A stretch of DNA of 64,000 bases from Smittia aterrima (Eukaryota; Arthropoda; Insecta; Diptera; Chironomidae): assembly GCA_033063855.1 (NCBI GenBank), contig CP093831.1, positions 24,304,001 to 24,368,000 on the forward strand, written 5' to 3'. Positions 1 through 9,067 of this stretch are shown here, in pieces (position 1 is the stretch's first letter; the number at the start of each line of letters is the position of its first letter). Under the pieces are notes generated by a model. The model was given only the letters and a program-made list of their open reading frames with translations. It was not told the origin of the DNA and made no database searches. Position numbers and translations under genes: made by a program.

Positions 1-894
1 CAGTTATTTGAGTGTTCTCGAGAAGCACAGCAGTACAGTTCTTTATCTCGTGCCGCCAATCAGTGAGTAGCTCATCTCTTATCGAATCTGATAACATTTT
101 TTTAAACGATATCTCTTGTTACAGTAATCTTCATGAGCAACTACGACAAAGTGGAACCGAAACACACAAAATCCATCAAATATGTGATGTCAGGTGCTGC
201 TCCCTTAGGACAAACTGATGCCGAAAGATTCAATCTCATTGCTCCAAACGCAAGCTTCTTCCAAGGTTACGGTTTGACAGAAGCTTCTCCAGTTGTTCTC
301 ATGTCATCGCTCGGCTCATTAAACTACTCAAGCGTTGGTTATCCAACTCCAGACACAGAAGCAAAGATTGTCGCATTGAATGATGAGCAGATGAGAGGAG
401 TTGGACCAAATGTTTCCGGCGAATTGTGGGTGCGAGGTCCTCAGATAATGAGAGGTTACCACAAGAACGATGCAGCCACGGCAGACACAATCACATCAGA
501 TGGATGGTTGAAAACTGGAGACATTGGACACTACGACGAGAATCACGAGTTCTACATCACTGATCGATTGAAGGAGCTGATAAAAGTGAAAGGCTTCCAG
601 GTACCACCAGCTGAACTTGAAGAGATCTTACGAGATCATCCTGACATTTCCGACGCAGCTGTTATTGGCATTCCACATCATAACTCTGGCGAGTTGCCAA
701 GAGCTTACGTCGTCAGAAAGAATCCGAATATTTCTGAACAAGATATTAAAGATTACGTCGCAAAGAAAGTGGCGGAATATAAACGACTCGACGGGGGCGT
801 TGAGTTCATTGAAGCAATTCCCAAGAACGCAACTGGAAAAATCCTCAGACGTGAACTCAAAACAAAGTTCGAGAACGACAACTTATCAAATTAA
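1..894 (+). CDS. 4CL/luciferase-like acyl-CoA synthetase, 3' part (5' end outside window)
   Basis: Adenylate-forming enzyme that activates a carboxylic acid to its acyl-AMP and then acyl-CoA. Exons 2-62 and 125-894 (stop) join in phase across a 62-nt intron (GTGAGT...TACAG), giving a reading of LVPPI-IIFMSNYDK typical of 4-coumarate-CoA-ligase-like proteins. Visible ANL-family motifs are the A5 motif GYGLTEASPV, the TGDIG Asp motif, the hinge stretch YITDRLKELIKVKGFQV and the C-terminal catalytic-lysine motif NATGKILRREL. Only about 276 residues are present; the ATP-binding P-loop exons lie upstream of the window. The protein ends in NLSN, so it lacks the SKL-type peroxisomal signal common in insect relatives. 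Substrate cannot be told from sequence. The ATG at 133 is internal, not the start. Confidence 0.9.
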
Positions 895-1299
895 AATTAC
901 TCATCTCTTGTTAAGATGTTTAAAGTGATACAATTTAGAAATTGTTTATTGGTGCATGTTAGTTTATCTTTAGAAGAATCCTCTGACTAAACTTATTAGA
1001 TAAGTCGATCGTACACACTCAGGATAGAATTGTAAAGGAACATAATTTATGTTGTAAAAGTTGTTTTGCAGTTTTATCCTTTTTTTTTCTTTTAATTACT
1101 TACACGAATAATTGTTAAAGCATTCACCAGAATAAAAAACTAGTTTAAATATATTTTACAGATTTTTTATATTTTTTAAAATGAGATAAAGGAAATGTAC
1201 AAATAATCGGAAATATCAGTTCAAGAAAGTTTTCATTTTTATTAAAAAATTATCGAAATAATCAAAAAGAGTAGCAAATAGTTCTTCAAGGTGAAAACT
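895..1299. other. Intergenic: 3' end of the synthetase and left edge of the F-box tandem unit
   Basis: No gene is visible. An AATAAA signal at 1131-1136 could serve the synthetase. It lies inside a motif (ATTCACCAGAATAAAA...) that recurs near 3473 and 5973 and marks the borders of a tandem duplication. From about 1200 the sequence matches 3700-3796, so it is also the 3' flank of the minus-strand F-box gene. Confidence 0.6.
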
Positions 1300-3135
1300 T
1301 CAGTCCAAATCTACAAATGCATTGACGAAAATCCCTGGCACGCAAGAATTTCGGCAATCATTATTTTCGTCATATTCTTTTATTTTACAATAGATATGCC
1401 TCGCTCGAATATTTTGAAATTTGAGTATAATATTCTGCGAACCACAAATCTCTTGGACATCTTTTTGATTCTCTTCGTTAACTCGAATGTGCAAGGATCC
1501 AATCATTTTCAATTTACTCAAAATACTTCTCAAAGTTGTTGGGTCAATAAAAGTGAATTTGTCGCAAAAGCTTTCAAGATTTGGGAGATGCTCGGCGAGT
1601 ATTTCATCGATTGGATAAGAGCTCAACTGGGAGATTCGCGGAGTATCGAGCGAGAGATGACGAATCATTGGATGACGATCCATAAATTCTTTAAGGCATT
1701 CAAAGTTTGTTAAAGATTCTTCTTGACTATAACATAAAAGGTAATTTCTCCATTTCTCTCCAAATGTATAATTTTGTTTAATATAAGTGTTAGACAATTC
1801 ACATATACAGTTATCCAAAACCTCCGATGGCCTCTCTCTACTGCGATACTTCACTGTTGTGAGATTCTTTGATGTAACTTGAATTTCTATCAAGTCAGAA
1901 GTTTTCGATTCAAATGAAAGTGATTCCAAATGTTTAAACGATGAAATCAGTCTCAGTTCTTCTTTGTTCAAACAATAATCGAGACACAAAATTGTCAAGT
2001 TTGGAAAGATCTCGACGAAGCTTTGCATGAATGCATTTGTCTTTTCCTCTCGACCTTTCTCATACTTGAGCTCCTTAACATTTGGTGAGAAGATGCCGTT
2101 GCACGCTCTGATTTTCGTTATCAAAGTATCGTCGTCAGAGATTGGCCATCTTGGAACGAAACCTTCCATTTCCCTCGGAAGGCAAGTTGAAATGGAAATG
2201 GATTTCAAATTTTTATTTGAAGGCAACATTTGCTTGAAGAGCAGATCAAACCATTCATCTTCATCGTATTCTTTAAGGCTCAACTCAATTGATTTCAAAT
2301 TTCTTTGACTAAGAAAGAAATCTCTTGTGTTCTCAGGGCTTTTCCAAGTTCCTGATCTAAGTGAAAACTTTTCAAGTTGGAACGGAATTGTTTTAATCAG
2401 CTTTGTCTTAAATGATAAGTTGCATTTAATAAAATGAAGTTCCTTGAGATTTTTCTGCTTCATCAAGAACTTTTCTGCCACTTCCATTCCTTTTTCAGAC
2501 AATTCATTGAATGTTAAAGTTCTTACTTTTGTTGAGTTCCGAAAAATGTTCATGCAAACGACTGCAGATCTTTCGAATTCAATTCTCTCAATGTTTACTG
2601 ATGGATTCGCTATCCGAATTATGTTTTCTTGTTGCTGTTCACTGAATTGCCGCTCGTTAGATTCTGGACCATCACAAAATGATCTCAAAAAATTTAGTGA
2701 ACAACTCTTCAACTTATCGAACGGTGCCAGCAATGTTTCGAGATCAAAGTTGTTAGTTACGTGTTCTAAAATTAAGTCAACAACTGAGTTGCCGAAAGCT
2801 TCTCGAATTTTGATCGCATCGTTGGTTGTGATGCCCGTGTTAGGACGAATAGGACGTCTATCTTCACCGAAAGTCCAATTCTTATTGATTCGTCCTTTGA
2901 TTTTCAAATTCTCATATCGTCGATTAGATTGTTCCAGGATTGCCAATTTTGTTGTGAGATCATTTGAAATGTCTATGACGATTCTCACTTTGTCACTTAA
3001 ACTTTCTGTGGCAGCAAATAATTCAGCAAATTTCGAACAAGTCTCGGTGACGTTCAGAAGACTTTTGAAGTCTAAGTTTCCAAATATTTGAATCCAATTA
3101 TGCTCGGGCAAGCAATTCCAATCGATTTCAGTCAT
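1300..3135 (-). CDS. F-box/LRR protein, family 1 copy A (611 aa)
   Basis: Probable substrate-receptor subunit of an SCF (Skp1-Cullin-F-box) ubiquitin ligase. An F-box occupies about residues 5-45 (LPEHNWIQIFGNLDFKSLL...). The rest is irregular leucine-rich repeats with recurring patterns such as NLKELHF, NLKSIEL, NLTILCL and MIGSLHI. The coding region is one uninterrupted exon. The ATG at 3135 is preceded immediately by a 56-nt intron (3136-3191) in the 5' UTR, which is also present in the other two copies. Copy B (3797-5641) is almost identical along its length, while the last 25 or so residues differ most. The target protein is unknown. An intact frame and mostly conservative differences suggest a functional gene. 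Confidence 0.88.
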   Translation of the reverse strand: MTEIDWNCLPEHNWIQIFGNLDFKSLLNVTETCSKFAELFAATESLSDKVRIVIDISNDLTTKLAILEQSNRRYENLKIKGRINKNWTFGEDRRPIRPNTGITTNDAIKIREAFGNSVVDLILEHVTNNFDLETLLAPFDKLKSCSLNFLRSFCDGPESNERQFSEQQQENIIRIANPSVNIERIEFERSAVVCMNIFRNSTKVRTLTFNELSEKGMEVAEKFLMKQKNLKELHFIKCNLSFKTKLIKTIPFQLEKFSLRSGTWKSPENTRDFFLSQRNLKSIELSLKEYDEDEWFDLLFKQMLPSNKNLKSISISTCLPREMEGFVPRWPISDDDTLITKIRACNGIFSPNVKELKYEKGREEKTNAFMQSFVEIFPNLTILCLDYCLNKEELRLISSFKHLESLSFESKTSDLIEIQVTSKNLTTVKYRSRERPSEVLDNCICELSNTYIKQNYTFGEKWRNYLLCYSQEESLTNFECLKEFMDRHPMIRHLSLDTPRISQLSSYPIDEILAEHLPNLESFCDKFTFIDPTTLRSILSKLKMIGSLHIRVNEENQKDVQEICGSQNIILKFQNIRARHIYCKIKEYDENNDCRNSCVPGIFVNAFVDLD

Positions 3136-3796
3136 CTAAAGAAAAACTTAATTCGTAACTGTTAAGAATAAATGAATTTTAATAAACTTACTTTTGATGC
3201 TTAAAGATTTTTTTTGAGATCTTACTCGAACGGATGCTTGAAGAAAACTAATCTTGGCGAAGAAAATCCTTTCAAAGAAGTTAGAAAAAAAAATGACCTA
3301 AGGCGGATCATAAAAGATTCTTGGAAATTACTTGAGAGACTTTGGTGTTTCAGGGATTAACGAAATAATTATTCAGGTACTCGTAAGTACAAATGACTCA
3401 AAAGTTGACAATGATTTCATTAAAATATTTTTTCAAACGATTCTGAATCCGCACAAGAGAAATTCTAGATCAATTCACCAGAGTAAAAGACTAGTTTAAA
3501 TATATTTTATAGCTTTTTTATTTTTTCAGATGATATAAAGGAAATGTTCAATTATTGCTCCAGAGGTCAAAAGCAACTTCGCTAAAATATTTTTCTTTAA
3601 TTCAAAAGATCTTTAAAAATATTTTTGAATTCAGTCATTAACCAACTGCCAACTGATTACAAAATTGCTTGTTCTTCATATTTTATAGCTCATAACAAAT
3701 AATCGGAAATATCAGTTCAAGAAAGTTTACATTTTTTATTAAAAATTTATCGAAATAATCAAAAAGAGTAGCAAATAGTTCTTCAACTTGAAAACT
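3136..3796. repeat. Duplicated flank: 5' UTR/promoter of copy A and 3' flank of copy B
   Basis: Holds the 5' UTR intron (3136-3191), the 5' UTR and the presumed promoter of copy A. The stretch from about 3190 to 3510 is repeated at about 5700-6012 and, inverted, at about 8817-9010. From 3473 the sequence repeats the start of the left unit (about 1122). A block at about 3560-3690 has no counterpart in the left unit, so it is an insertion here or a deletion there. No other gene is seen. Confidence 0.75.
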
Positions 3797-5641
3797 TCAG
3801 TCCAAATCTATAAAATCACCGACGATACTCGCTGGAGGACAACAATTGTGTGATGAGTTACTAGGATTATTTTCGTCATATTCTTTTATTTTTTGATAAA
3901 TGAACCTCGCTCGGATATTTTGAAATTTGAGTATGATATTCTTCAATCCACAAATCTCTTGGACATCTTTGTGATTCTCCTCGTTAACTCGAATGTGCAA
4001 GGATCCAATCATTTTCAATTTACTCAAAATACTTCTCAAAGTTGTTGGGTCAATAAAAGTGAATTTGTCGCAAAAGCTTTCAAGATTTGGGAGATGCTCT
4101 GCGAGTATTTCATCGATTGGATAAGAGTTCAACTGGGAGATTCGCGGAGTATCGAGTGAAAGATGACGAATCGTTGGATGACGATCCAAGAATTCTTTAA
4201 GGCATTCAAAGTTTGTTAAAGATTCTTCTTGACTGTAACATAAAAGGTAATTTTTCCATTTCTCTCCAAATGTATAATGCTCATTAAGGTAACTGTCAGA
4301 CATGTCGCATATACACGTATCTAAAACCTCCGATGGCCTCTCTCTACTGCGATACTTCACTGTCGTCAGGTTTTTCGATGTAACTTGAAGTTCTATCAAG
4401 TCGGAAGTTTTCGATTCAAATGAAAGTGATTCCAAATGTTTAAAGGATGAAATCAGTCTCAGTTCTTCTTTGTTCAAACAATAATCGAGACACAAAATCT
4501 TTAAGTTTGGGAAGATCTCGACGAAGCTTTGCATGAATGCATTTGTCTTTTCCTCTCGTCCTTTCTCATACTTTAGCTCCTTAACATTTGGTGAGTGGAG
4601 ATCGTTGCATGCTCTGATTTTTGTTATCAAAGTATCGTCGTCAGAGATTGGCCATCTTGGAACGAAACCTTCCATTTCACTCGGGAGGCAAGTTGAAATG
4701 GAAATGGATTTCAAGTTTTTATTTGAAGGCAACATTTGCTTGAAGAGCAGATCAAACCATTCATCTTCATCATATTCTTTAAAGCTCAACTCAATTGATT
4801 TCAAATTTCTTTGACTAAGAAAGAAATCTCTTGTATTCTCAGGGCTTTTCCAAATTCCTGTTGTAAGTGAAAGCTTTTCAAGTTGGAACGGAATTGTTTT
4901 AATCAGCTTTGTCTTAAATGATAAGTTGCATTTAATAAAATGAAGTTCCTTGAGATTTTTCTGTTTAATCAGAAACTTTTCTGCCACTTCCATTCCTTCT
5001 CCATACAAGACATTGAATGTTAAAGTTCTCAAATTTGTTGAGTTCCGAAAAATGTTCATGCAAACGACTTCTGAATTATGGAATTCAATTCTCTCAATGT
5101 TTACTGATGGATTCGCTATTCGAATTAAGTTTTCTTGTTGCTCTTCACTGAATTGCAGCTCGTTAGATTCTGGACCATCACAAAATGATCTCAAAAAGTT
5201 TAGTGAACAACTCTTCAACTTATCGAACGATGCCAGCAATGTTTCGAGGTCAAAGTTGTTAGTTACGTGTTCTAAAATTAAGTCAACAACTGAGTTGCCG
5301 AAAGCTTCTCGAATTTTGATCGCATCGTTGGTTGTGATGCCCGTGTTTGGACGAATAGGATTTCTGTCTTCATCGAAAGTATATTTCTTATTGATTTGTC
5401 CCTTGATTTTCAAATTCTCATATCGTCGTTTAGATTGTTCCAGGATTGCCAATTTTGTTGTGAGATCATTTGAAATATCTATGACGATTCTCACTTTGTC
5501 ACTTAAACTTTCTGTGGCAGCAAATAATTCAGCAAATTTCGTACAAGTCTCGGTGACGTTCAGAAGACTTTTGAAGTCTAAGTTTCCAAATATTTGAATC
5601 CAATTGTGCTCGGGCAAGTAATTCCAATCGATTTCAGTCAT
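3797..5641 (-). CDS. F-box/LRR protein, family 1 copy B (614 aa)
   Basis: Tandem paralogue of the gene at 1300-3135, same strand and layout: N-terminal F-box (LPEHNWIQIFGNLDF) then degenerate leucine-rich repeats to the C terminus, in one coding exon. The 5' UTR intron is kept (5642-5698, 57 nt). Differences from copy A are scattered single residues plus a clearly different C-terminal tail ending GDFIDLD. Predicted role is substrate recognition in an SCF ubiquitin ligase; no substrate can be inferred. The frame is intact, so there is no sign of decay. The 3' end faces copy A and the 5' end faces the ABC transporter gene. Confidence 0.88.
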   Translation of the reverse strand: MTEIDWNYLPEHNWIQIFGNLDFKSLLNVTETCTKFAELFAATESLSDKVRIVIDISNDLTTKLAILEQSKRRYENLKIKGQINKKYTFDEDRNPIRPNTGITTNDAIKIREAFGNSVVDLILEHVTNNFDLETLLASFDKLKSCSLNFLRSFCDGPESNELQFSEEQQENLIRIANPSVNIERIEFHNSEVVCMNIFRNSTNLRTLTFNVLYGEGMEVAEKFLIKQKNLKELHFIKCNLSFKTKLIKTIPFQLEKLSLTTGIWKSPENTRDFFLSQRNLKSIELSFKEYDEDEWFDLLFKQMLPSNKNLKSISISTCLPSEMEGFVPRWPISDDDTLITKIRACNDLHSPNVKELKYEKGREEKTNAFMQSFVEIFPNLKILCLDYCLNKEELRLISSFKHLESLSFESKTSDLIELQVTSKNLTTVKYRSRERPSEVLDTCICDMSDSYLNEHYTFGEKWKNYLLCYSQEESLTNFECLKEFLDRHPTIRHLSLDTPRISQLNSYPIDEILAEHLPNLESFCDKFTFIDPTTLRSILSKLKMIGSLHIRVNEENHKDVQEICGLKNIILKFQNIRARFIYQKIKEYDENNPSNSSHNCCPPASIVGDFIDLD

Positions 5642-6067
5642 CTAAAGAAATAACTTAATTCGTAACTGTTAAGAATAAATGAATTTTAATAAACTTACTT
5701 TTGATGCTTAAAGATTTTTTGTTTGTTGAGATCTTACTCGAACGAATGTTTAAAAGAAACTAATCTTGGCGACGAAAATCCCTTCATGGAGAAGAAAAAA
5801 AATGACCTGAGGCGGATCACAAAAGATTCTTGGAACTTACTTGAGAAACTTTAGTGTTTCAGGGATTAACGAAATAATTATTCAGGTACTCGTAAGCACA
5901 AATGACTCAGAGGTTGAAAACGATTTCGTTAAAATATTTTCTCAAATGATTTATAATCCGCACGAGATAAATTCACCAGAATAAAAGACTAATTCAAATA
6001 TATTTAATAGCTAAATTTGTTTCTTTATTCCACCCACCACTTTAATGTTGTTTCAGATTCAAACAAA
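5642..6067. other. Intergenic: 5' UTR/promoter of copy B and 3' end of the ABC transporter gene
   Basis: Contains the 57-nt 5' UTR intron of copy B, then sequence repeated at 3190-3510. A third example of the border motif (ATTCACCAGAATAAAAG...) lies at about 5972-6012. The stop codon of the transporter gene follows at 6068. Confidence 0.7.
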
Positions 6068-8213
6068 TCAACTTTTGTTCGAAGCAAAGGTTTGTCTTTC
6101 AACGAGTTCTTTGAAGAATCCATCAGGCAGTGTCATTAATTGATTGTAGCTACCTTGCTCAATTATTGCTCCGTCTTGTAGTACGGCGATGCTGGTTGCG
6201 TTTCTGATTGTGCTGAGTCGATGAGCGATTGTTAAAACAGTTCGTCCTTTTGTTAGATTTTCGAGTGCTTTCTGAATGAGTTGTTCAGAAACTGCGTCTA
6301 ACGCTGAGGTTGCTTCGTCGAGAATTAAAATTTTAGGATTTTTAATGAGTGCTCTTGCAATTGCAACTCTTTGCTTCTGTCCACCTGATAACATAAGTCC
6401 CCGTTGACCTACTAAAGTATTTAATCCATTTGGCAGAGCTTTCGCAAACTCATCCACGTGAGCTTCTTTAATTACTCGTTGGAAATCTTCTTCTGATATC
6501 GTTACGCCTTCATCAAGTCCGTAAAGAATGTTTTCTCTGCGAATTTAAAATCATTTCAGTGAAGCTCTCAACGTTTTAATTAGAAACTCACCTTATACTT
6601 CCACTAAACAGAACTGGCTCTTGATTGACTGCGCCGATATTTCTTCTAAGCCAAGAAGGATCCAAATCTTTTAGATCATGTCCATCAAGGATAACTGAAC
6701 CTTGTTGAGGATCGTACAAACGAAGCAGAAGAGAAGCAATCGAAGACTTTCCTGATCCTGATCGACCGACAACAGCTGTCGTTGATCCAGCTTGAATAGT
6801 CATACTTAAGTTTCTCAAAACGTCTGCATCGGATCGAGTTGGATAATTGAAGGAAATGTTATTGAAGGAAATTTCTCCGAGTGGTTTCGTTGATGGAAAT
6901 AAACCTCCTTGTGTTGGAATCGATGGTTGACGGTCTAGAATTTCCCAAACGCGAGTTGCAGAACCAACTCCTTTATTTAGTTCTGTGTAGAAATTGCTTA
7001 ATCCGCCGAGGGAAATTGCAGTGTAGCCAGCGTATAAAATAAAACTCGTCAAAGCTCCGATGGTCATTTGCCCTTCGTTCACGAGATTTCCGCCGTAATA
7101 AAGCACTGACATGATGATAACGTTTCCTGATAACCCAGTCATCCCGTAAAAAATTGCTCGAGCTTTTGTCTCTCGATATCCTATCGCTAAAGCGTCTTGA
7201 AGCTCTTTGGAGAAGATTTGGTTCTCGTAATTCTCTTTGCTAAATATCTTAACAGTTTTAATATTTCCAATTCGCTCCTCGCCGACTTTCATCACTTCTG
7301 CTAGTTTGTCCATCATTTCTCGAGTAATATTCCTCAAATATCTTCCATAAATCACCGCCATTCCAGCAACGCAAGGGACAACACACATCCCAACCATTGC
7401 TAAGCTTGGAGACGTGTAGACCATCATTCCAGTTCCAGCAACGACCATCGCCGTCGAACGAAGTCCATCGGAAAGGTTTTGACTCAGTGAATTCCCGACC
7501 ATGTACGTATCAGTTGACAGTCGATTAACTAATTCTCCGGTTCCCTTTGTGTCAAACCATGAACACTCTTGTGTAATAATTCGATTGTAGAGCTTTTCTC
7601 GAAGAGCTTTTGTAATTCGGAGGGAAGCGTTGTTGAATAAATATACTCGACCGTAATTAGCTAATCCACCCAAGATAAATATCCCAGCAAGTACTAAACA
7701 AAATCTACAATTGAAATATCGTTGATTAATTAAATATTCCAAAGCTTTAAAGAATATGTTCTTACTGATCCAATTTTTCTTTCGCTGCTCCAGTATCAGC
7801 AGCGGAATCACTTGCATAGATTATATCAAGAATTTTCCCTAATCCAAAGGGAACCGCCATCGTGATAGAAGACGAAATGATAAGACAACCGATTGCGCCT
7901 AAAAAAGAAATCGTGAGTCGGCGGAAAAGCTAAGAGAAAAGCTTAATTTACCTGTAATCTTCCATTTCTCTTTCTTCGCCAGTGACAAAAGTCTACGAAG
8001 ATCAGAGACCTTTAGCTTCACTTTTTGAGGTTTGGCATTACCAGCAGATTTCAATGGATCACTTGAATTAAATCTTCTGCTGACTAAATTTGTTCCACTT
8101 CTCCTTGAAACGACATTTAAGCTATTTTGTTGAATAAAACTGAATGATTTAAATCCACGACAAATTTGTCTTGTACTCGATGGACTTCGTAACAAGTTTA
8201 AATAGCACGACAT
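6068..8213 (-). CDS. Mitochondrial ABC half-transporter, ABCB10-like (658 aa)
   Basis: Inner-membrane half-transporter of the ABCB10 type, linked in other animals to haem synthesis and oxidative-stress protection. Minus-strand exons, in transcript order, are 8213-7952, 7898-7766, 7704-6592 and 6536-6068, all joining in phase to give 658 residues, a normal family length. The N terminus is rich in Arg, Ser and hydroxyl residues with almost no acids, as in a mitochondrial targeting presequence. A six-helix transmembrane domain follows, then one nucleotide-binding domain with Walker A (GRSGSGKSS), signature LSGGQKQR, Walker B ILILDEATSALD and H-loop IAHRL. All catalytic residues are present. It sits between F-box copies B and C, with the same orientation as A and B, and may have been bracketed by their duplication. 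Single-copy here; ABCB8 is a less likely alternative. Confidence 0.9.
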
Positions 8214-9067
8214 TGCATCAGATAAAGCAAATTGTGTTAAACTTCTATTTTTCTTACTTGTTTATTTAGATTTCTAGAAAACTTTTGATTCGCGAAGTTT
8301 TGTGAAGGGATTTTTAAAATTGGAAATTTTACCGTTAAATTATAGCAAAACCTTCTTTTGTACTGCTTTTGATCCCTTTGTACGGTTCTAATTATAGAAA
8401 CTTTGTAGAAAAGTTTTCACTTACGAGAGGAAACTGGGAAAACAATGAGAATAATAGAGATTTCTGTAGAAGTCAAATAAATTTGAAATCAGTTGAGTTG
8501 AGTTTTAAAGAATACGATGAAGGTGAATGGTTTGATCTGCAAACAAATGTTGCCTTCGAATAAAAACATTCCGGATCAAAATACTGATTTTCCAATTATG
8601 ATTTAAAGTCTTCAACTTGAATTTTCCTTCTTAACATTAATTAAATCATATTTCTTTAAAATGTTTTGAATAAAAAACTTTTTGGAACTGATTTTTTATT
8701 TTATTTCCATCAGATTAATGTCAAATCAATGCAAAGTATTTCTCCAGCAAATCTATTTAGCCTTTTGAAAATATCCTTATTTTAAGCCTGTTCAGTAATG
8801 TTATTTAGATGTTGTTGTCAACCTCTCTGAGTCATTTGTGTTCTTTACCTGAAATATTATTAAAAGTCCAAACTTTCCCACTAAAAAATCTTTTATGATC
8901 TGCCTCAGGTATATTGACTCTCTTCCCGGAAAGGACTTTCGTAGCTTAAACTAGTTTCCAGAAAGCATTCGTTCGAGTAAGATCTCAAAAAAAATCTTTA
9001 AGCATCAAAAGTAAGTTTATTAAAATTCATTTATTCTTAACAGTTACGAATTAAGTTTTTTCTTTAG
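8214..9067. other. Intergenic between divergent ABC transporter and F-box copy C
   Basis: Must hold the two divergent promoters. It contains an F-box relic (8398-8572). From about 8817 to 9010 it is an inverted copy of the upstream flank of copies A and B. The 5' UTR intron of copy C is 9011-9067. Nothing else is recognised. Confidence 0.65.
8398..8572 (+). pseudogene. Relic of a family 1 F-box/LRR gene
   Basis: A short plus-strand stretch encodes EKFSLTRGNWENNENNRDF...NLKSVELSFKEYDEGEWFDL. This corresponds to roughly the middle third of the family 1 proteins (EKFSLRSGTWKSPENTRDF...KSIELSLKEYDEDEWFDL). Just after FDL the nucleotides still match (CAAATGTTGCCTTC) but a small deletion shifts the frame and a stop follows. 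No F-box or other LRR sequence is left on either side. It has the same orientation as copy C and is more diverged than A, B and C are from each other, so it is an older copy. Confidence 0.8.

Noticed and set aside
12..218. Open frame spanning the synthetase exon and intron
   Set aside because: The neighbouring frame gives family-matching exons with canonical GT-AG boundaries at 63-124; this one is a shadow.
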